From: Archangium minus
GTDB taxonomy: Bacteria > Myxococcota > Myxococcia > Myxococcales > Myxococcaceae
Assembly: GCF_044360475.1 (NCBI RefSeq)
Contig: NZ_CP043494.1
Coordinates: 12,400,001-12,464,000 of the forward strand
Direction: 5' to 3'
DNA: 64,000 bases
Part shown: positions 7,551 to 15,885 of the stretch, piece after piece
How positions within the stretch are numbered: position 1 is the first letter of the stretch
How the letters are laid out: every line of letters starts with the position of its first letter
The notes under the pieces: model-generated
Told to the model about the DNA's origin: nothing
Database searches by the model: none
What the model saw: the letters and a program-made list of their open reading frames with translations, nothing else
Translations under genes and position numbers: made by a program

Positions 7551-9005
7551 TCAACCCTCTGGGGGCGGGGACGCGTCAGCACCAGCCCCGGGGCGCCCCA
7601 GTCCCCGGTTCACCGCGGGTATCGACGCGGTGACCGGGCCCACGTAGAAGATGCCGTGGTAGCCATCCTTGTTCGGTCGCTCGAACAGGTGCACGAAGAA
7701 GCGGTCCCCGTTGTCCTTGCCGCGCGCGGGCCGCACACCGCACTCCAGCCGCTGGTTCGAGGCCTCCGCCGCGCAGATCCACGCCGAGCCGCTGTTGTAG
7801 GCCATGTCCAGCGCCACCACGTTCTTGAGCTGCGCGGTCAGCAGCAGGCCCATGGGCTTGTGGCTGGCATCCCAGGGCAGGCCCTGGACGGTGCGCGGGT
7901 GGATGTTGCCGGACACCACCAGGAAGAAGCGCCCCTGCGCCTGGCGCACGTGTGAGAGCACCGTGGCGGCCATGGCGTCCTCGTGCGCCTGCCCCTTGGA
8001 GCCGGGGTGGTCGAACACGAAGACATCCACGTCCAAGCCCCGCGCGCGGAGCTGGCGCAGTTGCTCCAGCAGGTTGGCCATGGCCTCGCTGCTCCGCCCA
8101 TCCTGGTAGGGATTGCGCCAGAAGGGGGCCTCCATCAGCTTCAACCAGTCATCCTCCGTGCCGGCACTCCGGAGGAAGGTGGCCACGCGCTCCTGCTGAA
8201 CCACGGGTAGCTCCAGCCCCACTGTCACGGGAGTCCCGTTCGCAGCCGCTTGGCAGGCGCTCTGCGCGATGAAGCGCGGCACCTCCTGCGTGCCATGCAG
8301 CTCGCCCAGCAGCAACACGCCCCCAGGCTTCACCTGAGCCGCGAGGCCGGCGATCGGCTGCCCGCACTCCACCGCCAGCGCCGCGACGGGCGCCGCCTTC
8401 ACCTCCGGTGCCTGCGCTCCCTCCGCGGCGGACGCCTCTCGCTTGGCCAGCCTGGGCGCCAGCGCCTCGTACACCTTCCACTCCATCATCAGGTCACGCG
8501 AGCCCTGCGCCGAGCCAGCCACGATGCCGTTCTCCCCTCTTGGCATCTCGCCCATGTCCACCAGGTCCTCGGCGCTCTGGTACCATTCCAGCCCATCCGA
8601 TGAGGCCTCGCCATTGCCGCCCCCCAGCCCCCGGTCCACACCCCAATCGAGCTCGTCTCCCGCGCGCGCCAGCGTTCTGTTCGCGGTTCGGGTGACGCGG
8701 GTGATCCACAGCTTGCTCCGCACGGGGGTCTCGCGCTTGCCCAGCACGAGGTAGCGATGCCAGTAGCCCGCCACCCTCGAGCCCCCAAATTCCTGACGCC
8801 ACTCCGTCTCCAAGACGAAGTTGCCCTTGTCCTCGCGGAAGGACAGCCCGTTGTCTGTGAAGAATTGGCGGACCGAGGGCCAGACCTCCTCCAGAGGAGC
8901 GTCGTAGATGGCCTCCTCGCCTGGAGCCTCCCATCCCTTCAGCCCCGCGGCGCAGCCGGCCAGCAGGAACGCGAGTCCCATCGACACAAACACTCCCAAG
9001 CGCAT
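7551..9005 (-). CDS. lipoprotein fusing a BamC-like domain to a Tiki/ChaN-like domain
   Basis: 484 residues. Signal peptide ends FLLAGC (lipid Cys 18). Residues about 25-130 resemble the BamC/NlpB-type helix-grip domain (EEVWPSVRQFFTDNGLSF, FVLETEWRQ). Residues about 215-440 resemble the Tiki/ChaN/TraB superfamily: the metal-binding GELHG box at 234-238, later the conserved acidic and His positions near FVFDHPGS and VSGNIHPR. ChaN-type proteins bind haem and Tiki proteins are metalloproteases; which applies here is unknown. GGAGGAGC precedes the ATG. Its stop is only eight bases from the convergent porin stop. The domain order is unusual. Confidence 0.68.
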   Translation of the reverse strand: MRLGVFVSMGLAFLLAGCAAGLKGWEAPGEEAIYDAPLEEVWPSVRQFFTDNGLSFREDKGNFVLETEWRQEFGGSRVAGYWHRYLVLGKRETPVRSKLWITRVTRTANRTLARAGDELDWGVDRGLGGGNGEASSDGLEWYQSAEDLVDMGEMPRGENGIVAGSAQGSRDLMMEWKVYEALAPRLAKREASAAEGAQAPEVKAAPVAALAVECGQPIAGLAAQVKPGGVLLLGELHGTQEVPRFIAQSACQAAANGTPVTVGLELPVVQQERVATFLRSAGTEDDWLKLMEAPFWRNPYQDGRSSEAMANLLEQLRQLRARGLDVDVFVFDHPGSKGQAHEDAMAATVLSHVRQAQGRFFLVVSGNIHPRTVQGLPWDASHKPMGLLLTAQLKNVVALDMAYNSGSAWICAAEASNQRLECGVRPARGKDNGDRFFVHLFERPNKDGYHGIFYVGPVTASIPAVNRGLGRPGAGADASPPPEG

Positions 9006-9098
9006 CTTCGCTCCTCCGGGCAGGAACCGTGACCCCGGAGATTCAACGACCCGCGTGGGAAGAACATATCGGCCAGGTTATCTGGAACGCCGCGCGGC

Positions 9099-10937
9099 CT
9101 ACTTCACCAGCTCTCCCGTCCTCTCCTCGTACCAGCGGAACGGGCGCAGGATTTGAATATGGGTGCCCTCGGCGCTCGCCTCCACGCCCAAGGGGAGGGG
9201 CCCCACCTTCACCAACATCACCGCGTGAGGGGAGCCCCCGACACTCTCCGCTCTCCCGCGCAACTCGAGCCCTCTGCCCCGAGCATGCAAGCCTTCCACC
9301 TTCGCGCCCTCGGCGCCCAACGAGATAGAGCCGGAGAGTCCCAGGTTCCTGGCGGTGAGCAGGGACGAGAGCACGTGGGGCAAGGTGCCCTGCTGGGTGA
9401 GCAGTGCAACGAAGGGAGTCGCGTTGGAGAAGCTCCCCGTGAAGCGCCCCGTGAAGCCCAGTGGGGACAGGGAGAGGGTTGCCTCTGGGAAATCCAAGGT
9501 GCCGTCCCAGCCCTGCGCTTCGTCCTTGTTTCCCGTTCGCACGAAGACGTCGCGCAGCATCATGCGACTGCCATGCAGCGTCACCGTGTCCTGGTGGAAG
9601 GCCAGCTTCCGCATGTCGATATCCAGCAGGACGCGCCCGCCCAGAGTCGCGCCGCCCCAGCGCGCTTGGAGGTCTTCCGTACTCAGCTCCAGGTGGGCCT
9701 CGCCTCCCTCTGTCTCGGGGCTGGCTCGGGATGAGACCTCCAGTATCAGACGGCCGGACTCCACCTGGAACGAGGGCCCCAGCCATCCGTTGAGCAGACG
9801 TAGCTCCAGGGGATTGCTGCGCGCCGCGCGGAGCACGAGGTGCACATCGGGGAGCGGCTGGCCCAGGCGCGGGGACTTCGCGCCCAGCAACACCGTCATC
9901 TCCGACGTCTCCAGCGCCGGCCCAGCGCCTCCCTCCAGCCGCACAGGCCCCAGCGTGAGCTTCAGTCCAAAGCGATCCTCGCCGTCCTCTCGCCCGTACA
10001 CATCCGCGCGCAGCTTCCAGGGGGCCTTCAGCGCCAGGGGGTCCACCATGGGCAGCACGAGGGGCGCTCCCTCGCCTTCAATCCGAGTCCCCGGTGCGAG
10101 GCGGCCCTCCTTCACATGCACATCCGCCTCGATGCGCCCCGCGCCCCCTTTCAGGACGACGCCGGCGAACCGGGGTGAGAGTCGCTGCAGCCCCTCGAGC
10201 GAGGGAAGGGAGGCGGTGAAGCGAAGCCGCCCTTGCGTCAGCCCGGTGATGAGGTCGAGCCCCTCGGGCTCCTGGCGCTGCACCTCGAGGGTGACGGCTC
10301 CCGAGCCCTGCTCCACGTGGGCCACGGCCGCGCGTTGGTAGAAGAGCTGCCCCGGTCCAAGTTGCAGCCGCGCGTCCCGCACGAGGACACGCCGCCCCGG
10401 CGTCATCTCCAGGCTCCCGGTGACCTCCGTGATTCCGGTGAGCCGCGCCTCGTTCCACTCCAGCTCGCGCACCTCCTGGACGCGTACTCCGTGCAGGTCC
10501 AGTTTCCAGGGGTCCTTGGGTTTCGGAGCCTTCCCCGGAGACTGCGCGCCACGCTCGGGTGTCACGGTGTGGAGTTGGACGCGCAGACCGTGGACGTCGA
10601 GGGACTCGGTTCGCAACCGCCGCGCCAGCAGGGAGAGGAGGGACAGCTTCACCTCCACTCGCTCCATCTCGAGTTGCCAGTGGCCGCCGTTCCGCTCCTC
10701 CTGCCGCAACGTCAGGTCCCGGACGTAGACGTGCCCAGGCACCAGGCTCCAGGCGTGGCTCCAGTCCACGCTCAAGCGCCCGAGGAAGAGATTGAGCACC
10801 GTGGCCAGGAGACCGGTGACGAGAATCGCGTTGTAGAACAGCTCGAAGACGAGCAGCGCCCCGAGTCCCCCCAGGAGCGGGCGGCGCCACCGGGTCAGGC
10901 GGCGGGAGCGAGAGAGGAGTGAGGAGAGCGGCGGCAT
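9099..10937 (-). CDS. AsmA-like / DUF748 envelope protein
   Basis: 612 residues from the ATG at 10937. The frame continues upstream to 11246 but that extension is translated REP sequence, so I start at MPPLSSLL. A single hydrophobic segment at about residues 17-48 (GGLGALLVFELFYNAILVTG) anchors it. The rest is beta-rich, with VYVRDLTLRQ, VEVKLSLLSLLARRLRTES and LDVHGLRVQLHTV, the arrangement of AsmA-family proteins that form hydrophobic grooves for lipid transport between membranes. No direct partner adjoins it. The function is a family-level inference. Confidence 0.7.
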   Translation of the reverse strand: MPPLSSLLSRSRRLTRWRRPLLGGLGALLVFELFYNAILVTGLLATVLNLFLGRLSVDWSHAWSLVPGHVYVRDLTLRQEERNGGHWQLEMERVEVKLSLLSLLARRLRTESLDVHGLRVQLHTVTPERGAQSPGKAPKPKDPWKLDLHGVRVQEVRELEWNEARLTGITEVTGSLEMTPGRRVLVRDARLQLGPGQLFYQRAAVAHVEQGSGAVTLEVQRQEPEGLDLITGLTQGRLRFTASLPSLEGLQRLSPRFAGVVLKGGAGRIEADVHVKEGRLAPGTRIEGEGAPLVLPMVDPLALKAPWKLRADVYGREDGEDRFGLKLTLGPVRLEGGAGPALETSEMTVLLGAKSPRLGQPLPDVHLVLRAARSNPLELRLLNGWLGPSFQVESGRLILEVSSRASPETEGGEAHLELSTEDLQARWGGATLGGRVLLDIDMRKLAFHQDTVTLHGSRMMLRDVFVRTGNKDEAQGWDGTLDFPEATLSLSPLGFTGRFTGSFSNATPFVALLTQQGTLPHVLSSLLTARNLGLSGSISLGAEGAKVEGLHARGRGLELRGRAESVGGSPHAVMLVKVGPLPLGVEASAEGTHIQILRPFRWYEERTGELVK

Positions 10938-11030
10938 CCTTCGCAGCAAAGAAGGCACCCTGCGCGCAAGCGGCGAGGGGGTGACCCGACTCTGGTGAGT
11001 CGAGTGTCTTCCAGGACACTCCGTGGACAT

Positions 11031-11068
11031 CCCCTCTCCCTTTGGGAGAGGGTTAGGGTGAGGGTATC
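11031..11068 (+). repeat. REP-like element, copy B
   Basis: 38 bases: CCCCTCTCCCTTTGGGAGAG then GGTTAGGGTGAGGGTATC. The reverse complement of 11131-11168 matches it at all but four positions. Together the two form an inverted pair. Confidence 0.75.
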
Positions 11069-11082
11069 CAAGCCCGTTCTTC

Positions 11083-11114
11083 AACCCGTGGCCCACCGTG
11101 TGGACCCACGGGTT
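11083..11114. repeat. stem-loop inside the inverted REP pair
   Basis: AACCCGTGG (11083-11091) and CCACGGGTT (11106-11114) are perfect complements with a 14-base loop. It lies between the two REP copies, so the whole 11031-11168 segment can fold as a long cruciform. Confidence 0.6.
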
Positions 11115-11130
11115 CAACCCGGGTTCACCC

Positions 11131-11168
11131 GATACCCTCACCCCGTCCCTCTCCCGAAGGGAGAGGGG
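11131..11168 (-). repeat. REP-like element, copy C (inverted)
   Basis: GATACCCTCACCCCGTCCCT then CTCCCGAAGGGAGAGGGG, the inverted partner of 11031-11068. It ends 11 bases past the P450 stop codon and could also act as its transcription terminator. Confidence 0.75.
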
Positions 11169-11179
11169 AAATGGCCGCG

Positions 11180-12370
11180 CTACGGCTTGGCGTGTGCGAC
11201 CACGGGCAGGACGCGGGGACCGCGCACGGTGAAGGAGTGGTTCCACTCCAGGGGTCCACCGGACGTGAAGCGCGAGAAGCGTGACAGCAGCACGTCCAGG
11301 CCAATGCGGGCCTCCAGCCTCGCGAGCGGCGCTCCGAGGCAGAAGTGGATGCCGTGGCCAAAGGGCAGGTTGTTCACGCCCTCTCGGTCCATGTTGAAGC
11401 TCTCCGCATCCGGGAAGCGCGTGTCGTCGTGGTTGGCCGAGCCGATGAGCAGCATCACCCTCGCGCCCGCTGGAATGCGCACGCCGCTCAGCTCCGTCTC
11501 AGCCGTGGTGAGCCGGGCGATGGCCTGCACGGGCGGCTCGTAGCGCAGCACTTCCTCGACGAAGCGCGGGAGCAGCGAGCGGTCCGCCCTCAAGCGCTCG
11601 AGCACGTCCGGGCGCGCCATGAGGAAGCGCATGCAGTGGCCGAGCAGGTGGATGGTGGTCTCCAGGCCCGCCACCAGCAGCAGGAACATGAAGCTCATCA
11701 GCTCCGCGTCGCCGAGCGACTCGCCGTCCACGCGGGCCTGGAGCAGATCCGACACCAGGTCCTCGCGCGGCTCGCGGCGGCGGCGGGCCAACACCGCGGC
11801 CATCTCCGTCTCCGCCTCCCGGACCGTCGCGCGGATCTCCTCCCGGCGCTTCTCGTCCTGGGGGTTGGCGCTGATGCTGGTGAGGTCATCCGCCCAGCGC
11901 TTGCAGCGCGCATGCAGGGAGGGCTCCAGCCCGATGAGCTCGCCGATGACGCTGGCGGGCAGTGGGAGGGTGAAGGCGTCCACGAAGTCCACCACCTGCC
12001 CCTCGGGGATGCGCGCGACGATGGCTTCGGCGAACTGGCGCACGCGCACCTCCAGCCGGGCGAGCGCCGCGGGCCCGAAGGCCCGGTTGACCAGGGTCCG
12101 CAGCCGCGTGTGATTCGGCGGATCCTGTCCAATCATCGAGTCCGCGAACGGATTGTGCCCCAGCCACTCCGGCTTCGTGGCCACGCGCATGCCCGTATTG
12201 GAGAAGATCTGCGGATTCTTGAAGGCAGCCACCACGTCATCGTGGCGGGTGACGACCCAGTAACCACCGGGGTCCACCTGGCACACCGGCGCGTTTCGTC
12301 GCAGCTCGGCGTAAACGGCATAGGGATGGGCCCGAACCTCGGGCGCCAACAGATTGATACGTCCACTCAT
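11180..12370 (-). CDS. cytochrome P450 (bacterial class I, CYP107-like)
   Basis: 396 residues from the ATG at 12370 (MSGRINLLAPEVRAHPY). All hallmark motifs are present: AGLETT in the I-helix at 234-239, ExxR as EVLR at 273-276, and the haem loop FGHGIHFCLG at 337-346 with axial Cys 344. The I-helix has Glu-Thr-Thr in the usual oxygen-activation position. Soluble, with no membrane anchor. It needs a ferredoxin and reductase, neither of which is nearby, and it is not inside a biosynthetic cluster. Substrate unknown. The REP pair lies immediately downstream. Confidence 0.95.
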   Translation of the reverse strand: MSGRINLLAPEVRAHPYAVYAELRRNAPVCQVDPGGYWVVTRHDDVVAAFKNPQIFSNTGMRVATKPEWLGHNPFADSMIGQDPPNHTRLRTLVNRAFGPAALARLEVRVRQFAEAIVARIPEGQVVDFVDAFTLPLPASVIGELIGLEPSLHARCKRWADDLTSISANPQDEKRREEIRATVREAETEMAAVLARRRREPREDLVSDLLQARVDGESLGDAELMSFMFLLLVAGLETTIHLLGHCMRFLMARPDVLERLRADRSLLPRFVEEVLRYEPPVQAIARLTTAETELSGVRIPAGARVMLLIGSANHDDTRFPDAESFNMDREGVNNLPFGHGIHFCLGAPLARLEARIGLDVLLSRFSRFTSGGPLEWNHSFTVRGPRVLPVVAHAKP

Positions 12371-12481
12371 CTCGACAGTCCTCCGCACGGGCGGAGCGTG
12401 GGAACACCGGCCTTCACCCACGAACGCTCCCCCCCGACTGGAACTGTCCCTGATCCGGGCGCTCGGCGCCAGATGGGCACT

Positions 12482-13640
12482 TCACTCCTTCTGGATGCTG
12501 ACCTGGAGGAGCGTGGTCTCTCCCTCCCGCACATTGATGAGCTCATCCCTGTGCTTCGACAGCCTCTGGCTGAAGAACGTCACGATGTGGGGCCCTGCCG
12601 GGAGATTCACGGGCCGTAGGGGCAGGTCTCCCAACTCCTCCCCATCCACGAAGACGGTGACCCCGAGCTGGCCGTGAAACTCGAGGGTGCCCTTGGGGCC
12701 CGTGTATTTGGCCCATATGGCGTGCTTGGACCTCGAAGAACCGCCACCGCGGGATGAACTCGGGGGCTTGGGCGTCACGGGAGCCGGCGCAGCGGCATTC
12801 TCGTCGTTGGCCTTCCCGTCGTTGGGAGTGGGAGACGCCGACGCGGAGGCTGGGGATCCAGCGTCCGGGGTGGACGGCTCGAGCTCGGGGAAAGGTTGAA
12901 CCCTCGCTGCGGCCTCCTCGGGCTTGGGTGCCGCAATGGAGCGCCAGAGCACAACGCCGCTCCCCGCCGCGATCAACAGGAAGCCCCCGAGCGCCAGCTC
13001 CTTCACGGGGAAGCGCAAACGCCTCACGAGCGCTCGCTCCTGCTCCGTCAGCATCTCCTCGGAGGGAGAGGGAGGTGCCGCCACGGGGACCGGAGTGAGC
13101 CGAGGCCTGGACACCCGCGTCGTCGCTGGCGTGCTGGGGGCCCCCGCATCCGTCCTCGTAATGGGAGACGCCGGCGTGTGGACGGGAGTGACCGAGTACT
13201 TCCGCTCCTGGTGTGTCGTGCCCTGCGTGACCACGGGGAGCGAGTGGTCGGTGCTCGAGGAGACCTGGGTGATGAGCTGGGCGATCTGCGGCATCGTCAC
13301 CGGCTTGCCCACCGAGAGGATGAACTCCTCCAGGTCCGACTGGAATGCGTGACAGTCCGGGTAGCGCTGCTCGCGGTCCTTGGCGAGCGCCCGGCCCAAG
13401 ATGCGTCGCAACGAGCAGGTCCACGCCTTGCGCCGAGGCCCGCTTGACGGGCGTGCGCAGGTTGGGCCCGTCGATGTACTCCATGGCCAGGAAGTACGAG
13501 CCGTCCGCCTCGCCGAAGTCGAAGATTTGAACGATGTGAGGGTGCGTGAGCTGCGCGGCCAGCCTCGCCTCGGAGAGGAACATCTCCACGAAGGCAGGCT
13601 CCTCGGCCAGATGCGGCAGGATGCGCGCCACGGACGCCAA
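12482..13640 (-). pseudogene. remnant Ser/Thr protein kinase with PEGA-like C-terminus; catalytic core deleted and frameshifted
   Basis: Reading the minus strand, 13640-13425 encodes a kinase N-lobe fragment: VARILPHLAEEPAFVEMFLSEARLAAQLTHPHIVQIFDFGEAD (given as two overlapping pieces of the alpha-C and beta-4 region), then MEYIDGPNLR. It lacks a start, the Gly-loop and the beta-3 Lys. At about 13420 the homology jumps to the last kinase helix, RRILGRALAKDREQRYPD, in a different frame, skipping the HRD and DFG segments. That second frame continues to 12482 with a transmembrane segment (ELALGGFLLIAAGSGVVLW), a Ser/Pro/Ala linker and a PEGA-like domain (VTVFVDGEELGDLPLRPV). An internal deletion of roughly 150 codons explains it. 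The 309-aa downstream frame could only start at a TTG (13411). Confidence 0.8.
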
Positions 13641-14013
13641 GCCCGGCGTGACGGGACACGGCTTTAAAACACAAGGAAATGGGAGACGAAAGAAAGGGGA
13701 CCTTCCCACGAGGCGCTCTCTGGCTCCAGAGGGGGAAGGGTCGCACGAACGCCTTGCGCTTCACCCGCACACACCTGGGTCCACCCGATTGATGATCTGT
13801 GCACGCACCGGGCTCCTCCCCCAAAACGTTTCATTGCCCTCGGGCGGCAGTGGGGGTAGGAGAGGGCGGATTGTTTGAATGATTGGACAGTTGGGAGAAA
13901 CCAGCGCCGGGGATGAATTACCGGAATTCCGGTGCCCCGCAGCACGCAGGGTCGTACCTCCCCGCACGATGGGTCAGGTGGACTCCTCCCATTGCGCTCC
14001 ACACGGAGAACCC
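13641..14013. other. 373-base stretch without a supportable gene
   Basis: This lies between the kinase remnant and the OmpA-like gene. Short frames exist in all phases but none has a plausible protein composition with a ribosome site. It holds the promoter region of the OmpA/AgmC operon, including the palindrome at 13920-13933. The left part may be decayed upstream sequence of the lost kinase. Confidence 0.5.
13920..13933. promoter_or_regulatory. perfect 14-bp palindrome upstream of the OmpA-like gene
   Basis: ACCGGAATTCCGGT is fully self-complementary and lies 80 bases before the ATG at 14014. Position and symmetry suit a dimeric regulator site; nothing identifies the regulator. Confidence 0.4.
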
Positions 14014-15867
14014 ATGAGCTACACGAAGCCGCGCCCGCCGAAGTGCTCGGCGCAGTCCGTGCGTCTATCCGCCCTCGCCGTCCTGTTGCTCGCCTCGACC
14101 GCGCTCGCCCAGCCCGAGGGCGTGCCCGGGTTTGAGTTGGAGCGTCTGGAATTGAACCCCAACGGCCGGGGCTCGCTGGTGATGGGCACCGGCGAGTTGC
14201 TGCCCTCGGGTGGGTTCCGCCTTTCGCTGCTGGGTCATTACGAGAAGAATCCACTGAGACTGTACGCGGATGGGGAGCCGGTGGGCGCGGTGGTGGGAGA
14301 TCGGGCCACGGCGCACCTGTTGATGGCCTGGGCCCCGCTGCGGTGGCTGGAGCTCGGCCTCCACCTGCCGCTGGTGGTGTGGCAGCGCGGGGATGACCTC
14401 AGCGCCCAGGGTATCGGCGCTCCGGCCCAGACGGGACTGGGGACGCCCTCGGCCCACGTGCGGGTGGGGCTGCTCGCGCAGCGGCGCAAGGCCCCGTTGG
14501 ACCTGGCGGTTGAGCTGGGCGTGGGAGTTCCCGTGGGCAGCCTGGAGACGCTCTCCCGGGACAACACCTTCCGGTTCTCGCCCAAGCTGATGCTGGGCCG
14601 GCGCTTCGGCCTGCTGCGCGCCGGAGTGGAGGCGGGCGCGCTGATCCGCCCCACGGTCACCCTCATTGATGACCAGAACGTCCAGGACGAGGTGGGCAAC
14701 GAGGTGCGCCTGGGCGCGGTGCTCGCCACCACGGGTAGCGGGTTGCGCGGAGAGCTCAACGTGCGCGGCACCCTGCCGCTCACGAACCAGCCGAGCTCCC
14801 TGGAGCTGTTGGCCGGCCTCCGGCTGCCGCTGGGTCAGCTGGCGGAGCTCTATGCGTTGGGCGGTCCCGGCTTCGGGGATACGCCCGGTACGCCGTCCTT
14901 CCGCGTGCTGCTCGGCGTGGCGCTGGGAGGCTCCGAGCCCCCGGAGGCCGCGCCGCGGGACGACGATGGCGACGGCGTGACGAATGACGAGGACAAGTGC
15001 CCCAACGAGCCGGGCCCGGCCAGGAACAAGGGCTGCCCGGAGAAGGACACGGACGGCGACGGCATCGTGGACTCCGTGGACAAGTGCCCCAAGGAGGCGG
15101 GCCTGGCCCAGAACCAGGGCTGCGCGGTGGCGGACTCGGACGGGGATGGCATCGCGGATGGCAAGGACAAGTGCCCGAATGAAGCCGGTCCACCCGAGAA
15201 CCAGGGCTGCGCGGTAGCGGACCGGGATGGCGACGGCATCGAGGACGCCAAGGACAAGTGCCCCACGGAGGCAGGCCCGACCGCGCGTCAGGGCTGCCCG
15301 GTGAAGGACACGGACGGCGACGGCGTCGTGGACGAGCGCGACGCATGCCCCAAGGAGTCGGGTCTGGTGGAGCTGCGCGGCTGCCCGCCGAAGGACACGG
15401 ACGGAGACGCCGTGTCGGACCACCTGGACAACTGCCCCAAGGAGAAGGGTGTGGAGGCCAACCACGGCTGCCCGCCGCAGCAGGAGCAGTTCGTGGCCAT
15501 CCAGAAGGGCCAGCTGGAGATCAAGCAGGCCGTGTTCTTCGCCACCAACAAGGCCATCATCCAGCGCCGCTCCTTCCGGCTGCTGGATCAGGTCGCCCGG
15601 GTCATCAAGGAGCACCCGGAGATTGAGAAGATCATCATCGAGGGGCACTCCGACAACATCGGCGATCCGGACGCCAACCGCAGGCTCTCGCTGGCGCGCG
15701 CGCAGTCGGTGAAGGAGTACCTCGTGAAGAAGGGTGTGGAGGCCACGCGCCTGGAGGCCAAGGGCTACGGGCCCGATCGGCCCCTGCTGTCCAACAAGAC
15801 GGCCAAGGGCCGTGCGGCCAACCGCCGCGTGGCGTTCACCATCGTCAATCCCGAGAGCGAGCAGTAA
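14014..15867 (+). CDS. OmpA family outer-membrane protein with thrombospondin type-3 repeats
   Basis: 617 residues from the ATG at 14014, preceded by CGGAG and starting a signal peptide that ends ASTALAQ. Residues about 35-310 are a predicted outer-membrane beta-barrel. From about 316 to 489 there are six calcium-binding TSP3 repeats of the form DxDGDGxxDxxDxCP, each with a Cys pair. The C-terminal ~115 residues are an OmpA peptidoglycan-binding domain (IIIEGHSDNIGDPDANRRLS, then ARAQSVKEYLV). The protein would link the outer membrane to peptidoglycan through a stiff calcium-stabilised stalk. Its stop is 18 bases from the AgmC-like gene, so the two are probably co-transcribed. Confidence 0.92.
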   Translation: MSYTKPRPPKCSAQSVRLSALAVLLLASTALAQPEGVPGFELERLELNPNGRGSLVMGTGELLPSGGFRLSLLGHYEKNPLRLYADGEPVGAVVGDRATAHLLMAWAPLRWLELGLHLPLVVWQRGDDLSAQGIGAPAQTGLGTPSAHVRVGLLAQRRKAPLDLAVELGVGVPVGSLETLSRDNTFRFSPKLMLGRRFGLLRAGVEAGALIRPTVTLIDDQNVQDEVGNEVRLGAVLATTGSGLRGELNVRGTLPLTNQPSSLELLAGLRLPLGQLAELYALGGPGFGDTPGTPSFRVLLGVALGGSEPPEAAPRDDDGDGVTNDEDKCPNEPGPARNKGCPEKDTDGDGIVDSVDKCPKEAGLAQNQGCAVADSDGDGIADGKDKCPNEAGPPENQGCAVADRDGDGIEDAKDKCPTEAGPTARQGCPVKDTDGDGVVDERDACPKESGLVELRGCPPKDTDGDAVSDHLDNCPKEKGVEANHGCPPQQEQFVAIQKGQLEIKQAVFFATNKAIIQRRSFRLLDQVARVIKEHPEIEKIIIEGHSDNIGDPDANRRLSLARAQSVKEYLVKKGVEATRLEAKGYGPDRPLLSNKTAKGRAANRRVAFTIVNPESEQ

Positions 15868-15885
15868 CCCAAGGAATCAAAGGTC

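Noticed and set aside
6100..7554. 484-aa open frame opposite the porin gene
   Set aside because: It mirrors codon bias of the plus-strand gene; its composition (Gly/Val/Arg/His runs) is not protein-like and the signal peptide and barrel are on the plus strand.
13664..14254. 196-aa minus-strand frame upstream of the OmpA gene
   Set aside because: Overlaps the signal peptide of a well-supported gene and has no protein-like content.
15005..15480. Repeated ~90-base unit in the OmpA gene as a mobile or VNTR element
   Set aside because: It is the DNA of the six TSP3 calcium-binding repeats, diverged at synonymous sites.
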